Under the pieces are notes generated by a model. That model did not search any database. It was not told the DNA's origin and worked only from the letters and a program-made list of their open reading frames with translations. Positions 1 through 8,105 of a stretch of DNA of 64,000 bases are shown here, piece after piece. The translations under genes were made by a program, and so were the position numbers. Origin of the DNA: Nitrospira sp. GTDB taxonomy: Bacteria; Nitrospirota; Nitrospiria; Nitrospirales; Nitrospiraceae. Each line of letters opens with the position of its first letter. Position 1 is the stretch's first letter. The DNA lies in assembly GCA_030123625.1 (NCBI GenBank), contig CP126121.1, positions 1,094,179 to 1,158,178 on the forward strand, given 5' to 3'.

Positions 1-627
1 ATCGATCCCCACGGCCTTCACGCGACGTTCATGCACCAGCCAAGCTGCCGCCTCCGGATGCAGCCCGGGAAAATACAGTTCCCGTACTCCCTCCGGTCCT
101 CTCAAGTCCGTCCCCATATAGTCCTTCCGAACCGGCCAGAATCGGGCATAGCCCGTATTTAACAGGACGATAGCCTGGTCCTGAATTCGGCCATGCACTG
201 CTTCCCATCGTTCGAAATCCGAAATAGTCACGCGGTAGTCCCTATCATGAGTACATTGCTCTGTGATATCGATTCGGACGCCGGTTCCGATCATATGTTC
301 AATTGGAATCCGGTCCAGCGTCTGCTTCCCTTTTGAAAAATGAATCGGTGCATCGATGTGCGTGCCACCATGCTCAGGCATCTCCACACGATTGGACGCA
401 TAGTAGTACCCGCCTGGTGTATTTTCTGCGTGCTGAACGATGAGCCTGAAATCCTGCTCCGTCGGCCAGACGATTGTCTCTGATCCAAAGGAGTGTGTCA
501 GATCGACAATCCGCGATTGCTCCCAGGCGATATGATTCCGCGAACGATCAGAAACACATCCAAGGCTGAAGACTTGGCCCAGTACTGCGATCACCATACT
601 CGCCATGTACGTGAGTCTTCTCACCAT
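1..627 (-). CDS. Cyclase-family (kynurenine formamidase-like) exported protein, C-terminus cut by window edge
   Basis: The minus strand is open from an ATG at 627 to the window edge, about 209 residues, with the 3' end missing. The sequence carries the metal-binding signature HGGTHIDAPIHF of the cyclase family (PF04199), whose members include kynurenine formamidase and other metal-dependent amidohydrolases of polar amides or lactones. Upstream features typical of the fold are present (RIVDLTHSF, then VWPTE). The N-terminus is basic, then hydrophobic (VIAVLGQVFSLGC), so it is probably exported; the Cys could be a lipidation site, although the lipobox is not canonical. The start at 627 follows GGAAAG; an in-frame ATG at 606 is an alternative. 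The substrate cannot be told. The family call is secure, the exact reaction is not. Confidence 0.82.
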   Translation of the reverse strand, partial: MVRRLTYMASMVIAVLGQVFSLGCVSDRSRNHIAWEQSRIVDLTHSFGSETIVWPTEQDFRLIVQHAENTPGGYYYASNRVEMPEHGGTHIDAPIHFSKGKQTLDRIPIEHMIGTGVRIDITEQCTHDRDYRVTISDFERWEAVHGRIQDQAIVLLNTGYARFWPVRKDYMGTDLRGPEGVRELYFPGLHPEAAAWLVHERRVKAVGID

Positions 628-865
628 ATGACTTTCCACACTCTCTCTTTCCACGTCTCGGAAGGAACGGATGCGCGAAGAGGTTCGTGCTATAGCAGGA
701 ATTGCTAAATCTGTTGGCAGCTGAGGCCGGATGCGACGGCATTGCGACGAAGTCGCAGCCTTAGAGGAGCATCCGACGAAAAGAAAGGGATTCATCACCC
801 GTCTGGCTTCCAAGCGTTATGGCGCAACCGGGTCCGCGCATCCGTTCATCGCCGAGACGCCCTCC

Positions 866-1189
866 CTACTTCCCAAATGCTTTTTTCAGCAGCGGTTCAA
901 TTTCGCCTTTAGCAGCCATTGGGTCGAGGATATCGGTATCACCGTAGAAGGTGCCGTCGATGAACACCTTGGGAAGCGTCGGCCAATTGGTCATCTTCGT
1001 GAGCACTTCCCGTTTAGCCGGTTGCGACAGGACGTCGATGAGTTCGTAAGGGTATCCGTACTTGTCGAAAAACTGCATCGTCTCTCTCGTAAACCCGCAC
1101 ATCGGCATGGTCTTCGTTCCCTTGCCGTAAATCAAAATTTTATGGGCCCTCACTTCCTTCTGGATTTCTTCTTCGATCGGGTCGGCCAT
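866..1189 (-). CDS. grxD: Monothiol glutaredoxin, Grx4 family
   Basis: This 107-residue protein matches the full length of Grx4-type monothiol glutaredoxins, which bind a [2Fe-2S] cluster with glutathione and act in iron-sulfur delivery rather than thiol reduction. The glutathione/cluster region reads KGTKTMPMCGFT, so the usual CGFS active site is CGFT here; the single catalytic Cys is kept. The WPTLPKVFIDG segment (TVP-loop equivalent) and the C-terminal GGCD-equivalent GDTDIL are visible, the latter diverged. An AGGAGG ribosome site lies just before the ATG. The gene begins 9 bases after the BolA gene on the same strand. BolA and Grx4 form a known Fe-S heterocomplex, which supports both calls. 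Confidence 0.93.
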   Translation of the reverse strand: MADPIEEEIQKEVRAHKILIYGKGTKTMPMCGFTRETMQFFDKYGYPYELIDVLSQPAKREVLTKMTNWPTLPKVFIDGTFYGDTDILDPMAAKGEIEPLLKKAFGK

Positions 1190-1198
1190 GGTCTCCTC

Positions 1199-1438
1199 CT
1201 ATACCTCGTCTCTGGTGCGTGCGGTTAATTCAAGCGCATGGATACGTCCGTCCTTCATCGGCACGTCTAATGCCTGATAAATCATTCGATGCCGGTCTAA
1301 GAGATTTTTTCCGTGAAAACCATCTGAGACGATCAGGACCTTGAGGTGGTCCATCGTTCCGGTACGGTCGGTCACCGTCACCACGGCATCCGGCAGGGAC
1401 TTACGAATATAGTCAGTCAGTACATCGGGTGTAATCAC
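1199..1438 (-). CDS. BolA-family protein
   Basis: About 79 residues from a GTG at 1438, the length of a single BolA domain. The family signature is the segment SDGFHGKNLLDRHRMIYQAL, where the conserved His and the helix-turn after it supply the ligand to the shared cluster with glutaredoxin. The frame stays open upstream to an ATG at 1546, but the extra 36 residues do not resemble the family and GGAGG stands before the GTG (spacing only three bases). The longer start is therefore possible but less likely. It is followed by grxD, so the two are probably transcribed together and make the BolA-Grx4 Fe-S complex. Confidence 0.87.
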   Translation of the reverse strand: MITPDVLTDYIRKSLPDAVVTVTDRTGTMDHLKVLIVSDGFHGKNLLDRHRMIYQALDVPMKDGRIHALELTARTRDEV

Positions 1439-1684
1439 CGGCCTCCACTCTCTTAGCTTTTTCAATACCCTAGCCGAAATCGGCTTTGAAACGCAATGAG
1501 CCGGTTGGTGATTTTCAGCATCATGGTGGTGCAATTGAGCCACCAATAGAAAAGCATCAAACCGCTCTTAGTATGTAAGCTGTTGAAAATCGCTCCATGT
1601 TGCCTGCATCACGATTCGGCATCGACTTTGCGCTTAATCGTCGTGCAACGCAAACATTTCTCTCTCTTCACCAAGGAGGTCGCC

Positions 1685-2119
1685 ATGAGCGAATTCAAAT
1701 CCGGATTTTTTGTCGGAGGTGAGAGCACCAATGGTCGAGTGTTGATCGTCGATGACGAGCCCGACATCCGCAAAGTCGTTCGAATGACCCTACAGAAAGC
1801 AGGCTACGATGTCCTGGAGGCAGAGAACGGAGAAAAGGCCATCGAAGTCATCAACTCGGGCGAAAATCGGCTGCTTCTTGACGTCATCATCTGCGACATC
1901 CGGATGCCGAAAGTGAACGGCATCGAAGCAATTGCCTACTTCCGCCAGAACTACCCCCGCGTGCCTCTGATCGTTCTGACCGGATTCCCGGACACAGACA
2001 TGGCCACATCGTTACTGAGGCAGGGAGTCGTGGACTATCTTGTGAAGCCCGTGGAAGGCGAGAAATTGAAGGCCTCCGTCGCTCGCGCCATGGAACAACG
2101 TGAATTGGCCCATCTTTGA
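1685..2119 (+). CDS. Stand-alone response regulator receiver (CheY-like)
   Basis: A 144-residue single receiver domain with no output domain. All phosphorylation residues are visible: acidic pair D23/D24 in IVDDEPDIRK, phospho-acceptor D71 in IICDIRMP, T99 in VLTG and K121 in LVKPVEG. The start is set by a strong AAGGAGGT site at 1673-1680; the frame extends upstream to 1583 but that part lacks family similarity. It is the first gene of a plus-strand group followed by two histidine kinases and a heme protein, so it is probably the phosphate acceptor or a shuttle for those kinases. Output must go through protein contacts. Confidence 0.92.
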   Translation: MSEFKSGFFVGGESTNGRVLIVDDEPDIRKVVRMTLQKAGYDVLEAENGEKAIEVINSGENRLLLDVIICDIRMPKVNGIEAIAYFRQNYPRVPLIVLTGFPDTDMATSLLRQGVVDYLVKPVEGEKLKASVARAMEQRELAHL

Positions 2120-2146
2120 TAGACTGACGGCATCACAGGAAAGAGC

Positions 2147-3259
2147 ATGACGGCCACCTCGTCATCCAACGCCCGTCTGCAACTCGAGAGCGAACGGAAC
2201 GAATCGGTGCCCGTCGCGCCTCCGATCAGAGTGGCCATCGTCGGGGCGGGCCGTGGAGGGACCGCCCTCCTCGATGTGCTCCATCAAATCGGCACGATTG
2301 AGATCCTCGGCATTACCGACAAGGACCCCTCGGCACCGGGACTCCAGCGCGCACAGGAAATCAACGTGACGGTCTATGAGCGGGTCGACGATCTGATCAA
2401 AAGTCCGGCGCTCAATCTCGTGATGGACGTCACCGGTGATCCGGCAATGGGGCCGGTGCTTCAAGAGCAACTGCCGGCAGAAACCGACATCATCAGCGGA
2501 CAGGCGTCTCGACTTCTCTGGACACTCGTGCAGCATGAATCGACGTTGCAAACCGAATTGCTCCATGCGGAGAAACTCGCCGGAATCGGCTCGTTTGCGG
2601 CAGGCATCGCCCACGATATGAACAATCCGCTTCAGCTGATTCTCGGTTTGGCGGAAAATTTGGCCGACGAAGTGGACCTCGATGCCGTGCATGCTCAAGC
2701 ACGGGACATCATCGATGCCGTCAAGCGCACGACCGCCATTTGCCGAGATCTCACTTCATACTCACGCCGCACATCCTTACGGCAAGATTGCCTGGTCAAC
2801 GTCAACGGCAAGCTGGATGAAGCACTCAAGATCGCCCGCTATGCCGTCGCGCTTCAAGATATCGACATTCGAAAACTCTATCAGCCTGATGTCGTCGTGA
2901 AAGGAAACCCCGATGAACTCCTCCATGTGTTCGTCAATCTCATCACGAACGCCGTCCAGGCCATGGAACACCGCGGCACCTTGACACTGGAAACCTCAGC
3001 GGTGGCCGGCACAACGCACATTCGTGTTTCTGACACCGGCTGCGGCATGACCACGGAAGTGCAAAGCCGGATTTTCGAACCATTTTTCACCACGAAGCCA
3101 CCGGGGAAAGGAACGGGATTGGGCTTATACAACATTAAAAATGTCGTCCATCGCATGAATGGCTCCATCGGAGTCGACAGCCACGTCGGCCGCGGCTCAA
3201 CCTTCACCCTCACTTTTCGCGATGAGCCCGGCACAGGTAAAAGAACAATTTCATCATGA
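2147..3259 (+). CDS. Cytoplasmic histidine kinase with N-terminal Rossmann-type domain
   Basis: A 370-residue soluble protein. Residues 27-125 form a Rossmann-type nucleotide-binding domain: VAIVGAGRGGTALL gives the GxGxxG loop at 33-38, followed by a strand ending in the acidic TDKD. This is the layout of NAD(P)-binding or Rex/CoA-binding-like domains. The rest is a HisKA/HATPase transmitter with phosphorylation site H156 in GIAHDMNNPL, N box N264/N268 in NLITNAVQAM, G1 DTGCG (296-300), F box PFFTTK and G2 GTGLGL. There is no membrane segment. The domain order suggests sensing of a dinucleotide or redox state, which is inference. The stop overlaps the start of the next kinase by ATGA. Confidence 0.88.
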   Translation: MTATSSSNARLQLESERNESVPVAPPIRVAIVGAGRGGTALLDVLHQIGTIEILGITDKDPSAPGLQRAQEINVTVYERVDDLIKSPALNLVMDVTGDPAMGPVLQEQLPAETDIISGQASRLLWTLVQHESTLQTELLHAEKLAGIGSFAAGIAHDMNNPLQLILGLAENLADEVDLDAVHAQARDIIDAVKRTTAICRDLTSYSRRTSLRQDCLVNVNGKLDEALKIARYAVALQDIDIRKLYQPDVVVKGNPDELLHVFVNLITNAVQAMEHRGTLTLETSAVAGTTHIRVSDTGCGMTTEVQSRIFEPFFTTKPPGKGTGLGLYNIKNVVHRMNGSIGVDSHVGRGSTFTLTFRDEPGTGKRTISS

Positions 3260-5751
3260 CCGAACATCCAATGCCTTCGCCGCCCGGCACCAGATGGGGA
3301 CTCAAAACCAAAGTCATCCTCTCCATGTTGCTCGTCGGTCTCATCCCGCTCATCGTCGGGTTGGGTATGGCATTCTGGCAGGGATCCCAAGAGATCCGGG
3401 AAGTCAGCGGAGAAAGCTTCGAAGCGCTGGCGACTGAAGCGGCCCGCAAACTTGATCTTCTGCTCGCCGAGGAAATCGCCCATACGGCGCTCATTGCGAA
3501 TGATCCGATGCTCATCCGAGAGCTGGAACATCGGCGGGATGCGCGCGGTAATGCCCAAAATTCCACCACGACTCCCTCGGACTTAGAACGGCGTTGGATC
3601 GCACGAGACCGGACGGCGATCAAATCCGTCATGGAGAACCCGTTCAGCGCGTTGCTCCATGAATACTTTACCGGCGTCCATAGCGCGCCGGGACAGTTGC
3701 TTCCGCACGTAGTCCGTTCCTCGACGAAGATGCTGTTCTTGACCGATGTGCAGGGCATGCTCGTCGCGACCATGACCGAACATCCCGCGTTTCGCCACCA
3801 TGAGAGCCGATGGTGGCAAGGCGCCTTCAACAAAGCGGTGGGCAGACTCTACATCGAAGATATCCGTTTCGATGATCAGGTGAACGCCTATGTATTCACC
3901 ATTTCACTTCCGGTCATGGACAGCCTCCGGTATGAGGTCGTCGGGATACTTCACCGGGTGATCGACGCCAAAGAATTCTTTTCACCTTCGACGCACGTCA
4001 TTCGATTCGGGAAAACCGGTCATGTCATGTTGATCGATACCAACGGCATCGTCATCAGCTGCCCGCTGCTTCCGACCGGCGTCCCATTGTCCGATCGAAG
4101 CTTAATCCCGCTCGTTACGCCGCAGCATCCTGGGTGGGTGCAAGCGTCGAGCGACGGTCATGGAGGACAAGACACCTCCGTGATCGGGTTCGCACCTCTC
4201 CCCGAAATCAGCCGAGCGACCAACGGCTCTACCGGCACAGTCTCGTGGCACACGTTCGTGTGGCAATCGTCCGATGAACTCTTCGCGCCCATTCAGCATC
4301 TGTTCACCTGGGTCACGGCGTTCGGAGCCGTCGCATTGGTCTTGCTGGCCTCACTTGGATACATCGCCGCCGGCCGCATCGTGACGCCCGTACGACAACT
4401 GCAACAGGCTGCGCAGGCCATCGGACGCGGTGAACTGCGGACACCGATTCAGATCGACACCGGCGACGAATTGGAAGACTTGGCCGAAGAATTTAATCGG
4501 ATGAATAGTCAGCTGAAAGCCGCATTCGCCGGACTGACCGACCAGGTGAAGTTGAAAACCCAGGAGGTCCAGGTCCTCCGGCAGTCCACCGATCAGATCT
4601 TGGATGCCGTTCCCACTCCCATTCTTTTAATCGATGCTCAAGAAGTCGTACGTTACATCAATCAGGCGGGCCGTGAATCTTTCAAAGTTCAGGAACCGAT
4701 GACGGGCACGTCGCTGTTCACGATCCTTCCGCTCGACCCAGCCGTTCAGAAACGGCTTCAAGCGGAATTTCACACCAATGGGAATTCCGCGCTCACCACA
4801 GATACCGTCGCTCCTGAGACGATGTCGAGAGATCCACTGACACCGAGCGTGGATCATAAATCAGCCGAGCCTCGCGCTGAACTTCACATCGGCTCGCGCA
4901 TTTATCAATACCAATGGTTCCGATTACCCACGAGACCAGGGGAGGAAGACGGTATTGGGCTGGTGCTTCGAGATACCACGGACGAGAGCAGGCTACAAGA
5001 CCAGCTGGTTCAAGCGGAAAAGACGGGAAGCCTCGGTGTATTGACCGCCGGCATCGGCCACGAACTCAACAACCCGTTGTTTGGAATCATCGGGTTGGGA
5101 GAAGTCATTCAGGATGAACAGGACTTGGAGCATATCAAAAACTGCGCGCGAGACATCGTGGCTCATGGTCGTCGCATGGCGACGATTATTCGAGATTTTG
5201 CCGGCGTGATCAACCGTGAAGCTTCCGACAAGCCCATGCTGGTGCGTCTAGAGAATGTGCTGGATCAAGCGTTGGCTACAGCACAGACTACTGTGGAAAT
5301 GAAGAATATCATGGTCCACAAGACCTATGCAGGCGATACACCCGTGTCGGCATTCCCGGATCAACTTCGGCAAGCGTTGGTGAATCTTGTGACCAATGCC
5401 GCCCAAGCCATGCAAGGTGCCGGCACCCTCACGCTGACGACGCTCGTGTCGAACCAGACCGCGACCGTGACGATCGTTGATACCGGTCCAGGCATCGCAA
5501 AACAACACTTAACCAGGATATTCGATCCATTTTTTACGACGAAGGGACAGGGCGAAGGTTCCGGACTTGGACTCACGGTCGCGAGACGCATCATCCGAAA
5601 GCTCGGAGGTGATCTCCGCATCGAGAGCGCCGAGGGCCGCGGTACCGCCTGCATCGTCACGCTCCCTACCAATTCCCCCTTGTCTCAAGAAGGAGGCCCA
5701 TGGACTACCGACGCTGCGCATACCGAGCCGGAGCCATCGCATTCTTCTTAA
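3256..5751 (+). CDS. Membrane sensor histidine kinase (periplasmic sensor, HAMP, PAS)
   Basis: An 831-residue kinase. Residues about 17-38 form a first transmembrane helix, about 40-345 a large periplasmic sensor resembling a double-CACHE domain (GKTGHVMLIDTNGIVIS is typical), about 350-372 a second helix, then HAMP, a PAS-like segment near 445-580, and a HisKA/HATPase transmitter. H602 is in GIGHELNNPL, the N box is NLVTNAAQAM, G1 is DTGPGIA and G2 is GSGLGL. The start codon overlaps the previous stop (ATGA), so the two kinases are translationally coupled. The 3' end overlaps the DUF3365 gene by 52 bases. It probably responds to a small periplasmic ligand; the nearby heme protein may feed a redox signal to it. 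Confidence 0.9.
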   Translation: MTEHPMPSPPGTRWGLKTKVILSMLLVGLIPLIVGLGMAFWQGSQEIREVSGESFEALATEAARKLDLLLAEEIAHTALIANDPMLIRELEHRRDARGNAQNSTTTPSDLERRWIARDRTAIKSVMENPFSALLHEYFTGVHSAPGQLLPHVVRSSTKMLFLTDVQGMLVATMTEHPAFRHHESRWWQGAFNKAVGRLYIEDIRFDDQVNAYVFTISLPVMDSLRYEVVGILHRVIDAKEFFSPSTHVIRFGKTGHVMLIDTNGIVISCPLLPTGVPLSDRSLIPLVTPQHPGWVQASSDGHGGQDTSVIGFAPLPEISRATNGSTGTVSWHTFVWQSSDELFAPIQHLFTWVTAFGAVALVLLASLGYIAAGRIVTPVRQLQQAAQAIGRGELRTPIQIDTGDELEDLAEEFNRMNSQLKAAFAGLTDQVKLKTQEVQVLRQSTDQILDAVPTPILLIDAQEVVRYINQAGRESFKVQEPMTGTSLFTILPLDPAVQKRLQAEFHTNGNSALTTDTVAPETMSRDPLTPSVDHKSAEPRAELHIGSRIYQYQWFRLPTRPGEEDGIGLVLRDTTDESRLQDQLVQAEKTGSLGVLTAGIGHELNNPLFGIIGLGEVIQDEQDLEHIKNCARDIVAHGRRMATIIRDFAGVINREASDKPMLVRLENVLDQALATAQTTVEMKNIMVHKTYAGDTPVSAFPDQLRQALVNLVTNAAQAMQGAGTLTLTTLVSNQTATVTIVDTGPGIAKQHLTRIFDPFFTTKGQGEGSGLGLTVARRIIRKLGGDLRIESAEGRGTACIVTLPTNSPLSQEGGPWTTDAAHTEPEPSHSS

Positions 5752-6299
5752 TATTCTTCTTAATCGGACTTTGGATCGGGATTCCGTTTCCATCCGCCAA
5801 GGAAAGCTCGGGCGGCATTGCTCCGGAGAAAGTCGCCGATTATATCCATGCCGTCCTCGAAGCCGACCGCTCGATCTATACGACACAAATCGTCAATCGT
5901 ATGCAAGAAAAAGGTATCGTCGCCGCGACGGAACATTGGGAGCAGGACAATGCCCTTCCTCTCCCCGCTCAATTTCTTCAGCATTCCGGACGGTTGGTAG
6001 CCGAGAGCGGTCGAGGCATCCGCTATAGGCTCATCGGGTTGTCTCCGATCTATCAGCGCAACGCTCCCGCCACGGAGTTTGAGCGAAAGGCCCTGGAACT
6101 CCTTCGGCACCAACCCGAACGGCCGATTACAGGGATTGTTTCGAGTGGTAAGAAGCAGTACTTCCAAGCTGTCTATCCTGACCGTGCGGTCTCCTCCGCC
6201 TGCGTGACTTGCCACAACGGCCACCCATTGAGCCCGAAACAGGATTTCAAGTTGAACGATGTGATGGGCGGAATCGCCATTACCATTCCGTTGGAGTAA
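5700..6299 (+). CDS. DUF3365 (Tll0287-like) membrane-anchored c-type heme protein
   Basis: A 199-residue protein with an N-terminal hydrophobic anchor (AIAFFLIFFLIGLWIGIPF), a PAS-like DUF3365 domain and a single c-type heme motif CVTCH at 168-172. Family members, for example cyanobacterial Tll0287, are redox-responsive heme proteins often fused to or encoded with sensor kinases. The start overlaps the upstream kinase gene by 52 bases and is backed by an AGGAGG site a few bases before the ATG, so the overlap appears real. A plausible job is periplasmic redox or ligand sensing for the upstream kinases. It could also be a small electron carrier. The heme site is seen directly; the role is inferred. 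Confidence 0.83.
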   Translation: MDYRRCAYRAGAIAFFLIFFLIGLWIGIPFPSAKESSGGIAPEKVADYIHAVLEADRSIYTTQIVNRMQEKGIVAATEHWEQDNALPLPAQFLQHSGRLVAESGRGIRYRLIGLSPIYQRNAPATEFERKALELLRHQPERPITGIVSSGKKQYFQAVYPDRAVSSACVTCHNGHPLSPKQDFKLNDVMGGIAITIPLE

Positions 6300-6317
6300 C
6301 CGCGCGGGCCCAAGCTT

Positions 6318-7478
6318 TTATGGTGGCGTGGAAGAGCTCATCACGACCACCGTGTGCCGGAGATGGTATTCATCCCGATAAATTTGTACGGCGGTGATCA
6401 GCAAGCTGATGAGGATGGGCCCGACAAACAGGCCGAGCAATCCATACAGCGCCAACCCGCCCAACACGCTCAAGACAAGAAGCAACACAGGAATCTGCAC
6501 ATCTTGGCCGATCAGCCAAGGCCGAAGAATCTGATCCACCATGGAGACGACGCCGATCCCCCAGACCAACATAATGAGCGCTTTTCCGGTCGCGCCCATC
6601 CAGAACAGGTAGAAGACCACCGGTCCCCATATCAACCCCGTACCGCCGAACGGGATCGGCGCCAACACGATGGTCAAAGCCGTGAGCCCCATTGGAAACG
6701 GCACATCGAGCGCGAGATAAGCCATGCCTGCCAGTATGCCTTGGACGATCGCGGTCACCAGCATTCCTTTCACCACCGCCCGAATGGTTTGATCCAACCG
6801 AGTCAGGATTTTGGACTTGTGCGATTCCTCCATCGGAATCAAATCGTACAGGACCGCGAGCCACTGTCGGCCATCCGTGAAGAGAAAAAACAGCACCAAC
6901 AACATAATGAAGAAATTCGTCACGAGCGCGAACGTGTTTTTCAGCAGGTCCCCCATTCCTCCGACGAGAAATTGACTGAGCTCCTTCACCCCGGTCATGA
7001 GCGACTGCTCCACGGAAATCGTAGGCGTACTGGTACCGGACACCGCCGATTTCAACCAACCGCCGATGAAGGGAACCGTCGCCATTTGATCCGGCAGACG
7101 TTGAAGTCCGCCGGCCGAGATCCATAACCGGATCTCTTGCTCGGCTGCGCCGGCCTCCCGTACCAACATCATTCCCATCGCGACCAAGGGAACGATCACA
7201 ATTCCCAACGCCCCGACGGTCAGCATGCCGGCTGAGAGTGCGTCCCTACCGCCGAACAGTCTCGTCAAACGGACATGAAGAGGAAATGCCCAATGGGCCA
7301 ATAACCCGGCCCACAATGCCGAAAACAAGAACGGCTTGAACATCAGCCCAATTTGGTAGATGAGCAATACCAGGAGAGAAAAGAACACGATGGAAAAGAT
7401 CTGTTGTCGAGTCATGGAAGATATCGGAGTCTCTTGAAGAGGTATCGAGTAAATAGCAGATTCGGCAGCCTCTGTCAC
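6318..7478 (-). CDS. AI-2E family transporter (PF01594)
   Basis: A 386-residue polytopic membrane protein with about eight hydrophobic helices. A paired helix stretch lies near the N-terminus (QIFSIVFFSLLVLLIYQIGL), a soluble middle region sits around 130-195, and the C-terminal half carries the family's conserved pattern APIPFGGTGLIWGP and the final GLFVGPILISLL. The family contains the proposed autoinducer-2 exporter TqsA, permease PerM and sodium/proton antiporters, so the substrate cannot be assigned. It is convergent with the DUF3365 gene, with 18 bases between the ends. The first about 20 residues are unusually polar; an internal ATG (SMTRQQIF) could be the true start. Confidence 0.88.
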   Translation of the reverse strand: MTEAAESAIYSIPLQETPISSMTRQQIFSIVFFSLLVLLIYQIGLMFKPFLFSALWAGLLAHWAFPLHVRLTRLFGGRDALSAGMLTVGALGIVIVPLVAMGMMLVREAGAAEQEIRLWISAGGLQRLPDQMATVPFIGGWLKSAVSGTSTPTISVEQSLMTGVKELSQFLVGGMGDLLKNTFALVTNFFIMLLVLFFLFTDGRQWLAVLYDLIPMEESHKSKILTRLDQTIRAVVKGMLVTAIVQGILAGMAYLALDVPFPMGLTALTIVLAPIPFGGTGLIWGPVVFYLFWMGATGKALIMLVWGIGVVSMVDQILRPWLIGQDVQIPVLLLVLSVLGGLALYGLLGLFVGPILISLLITAVQIYRDEYHLRHTVVVMSSSTPP

Positions 7479-7552
7479 GGTAGGAAAAACGGTATGGAAG
7501 CGGCGAGATCCCCTGATGTAAGGACAGCACCGAGGGCAACGGCGGAATGAGT

Positions 7553-7996
7553 TTACAGATCAGGCTCTCTTCCGATCAGCGCAACCGCTTTCCCACGATG
7601 CGCATTCATGTCGCGGACGTTACTGGGCAACCGAGGCGCTTCTTCGGGCCAGGCCGTCACGCCCATGTCGCTCACACCCTGAAATTTGGCGCCCTCCTCC
7701 ATCAACATGATAGGACTATGGACTTCGCCGATCAGAATCGCAGTTTTGAGAAGCTGAATCTTTCCGGTCGCCGTGACCGTGGCTTTGATACGTCCACTGC
7801 TGATCAGTGAGTCGGCATGGATGGCCCCCTTCACAACGCCGTCTTCCCCGACAATAACTTCTCCCTTCGTATGCACATCGCCTTCGAGACGCCCGTCGAT
7901 TCTCACGGTACCGTCGACTTTGATTTCACCTTTCAGTTCGACACCTTTTGCCAATAAGGTAATATTGCCGTCGTCTACATACCCGGTCTTTTTCAT
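7553..7996 (-). CDS. Bactofilin (polymer-forming cytoskeletal protein)
   Basis: A 147-residue bactofilin (DUF583). The core is a run of short beta-helix rungs, recognisable as repeated G-x-V/I-x-(V/I)-x-G patterns (GEIKVDGTVRIDGRLEGDV, then further rungs), flanked by polar tails. Bactofilins assemble without nucleotide into filaments that localise cell-wall enzymes or polar structures. The start at 7996 has GAGGAG five bases upstream; an upstream in-frame start at 8032 would add 12 unlikely residues. It sits between a PBP1B-type peptidoglycan synthase and a transporter, all on one strand. A cell-wall link is suggested by that neighbourhood but not shown. Confidence 0.9.
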   Translation of the reverse strand: MKKTGYVDDGNITLLAKGVELKGEIKVDGTVRIDGRLEGDVHTKGEVIVGEDGVVKGAIHADSLISSGRIKATVTATGKIQLLKTAILIGEVHSPIMLMEEGAKFQGVSDMGVTAWPEEAPRLPSNVRDMNAHRGKAVALIGREPDL

Positions 7997-8105
7997 GAGG
8001 GCTCCTCGGTGCAGATCAATCTTTCCACACAAGGGTACCTTAGGACCGGGGATACGCCTAACAGTTTGTGGAATCCGACACCCCTCTACCGGTCTTCAGA
8101 CTTAT

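Noticed and set aside
743..757. Small hairpin TGCGAC-GAA-GTCGCA
   Set aside because: Stem of only six pairs without a T run; not a credible terminator.
6354..7127. A 257-residue plus-strand frame
   Set aside because: It is antisense to the AI-2E-family transporter gene and looks like a shadow of its codon bias.
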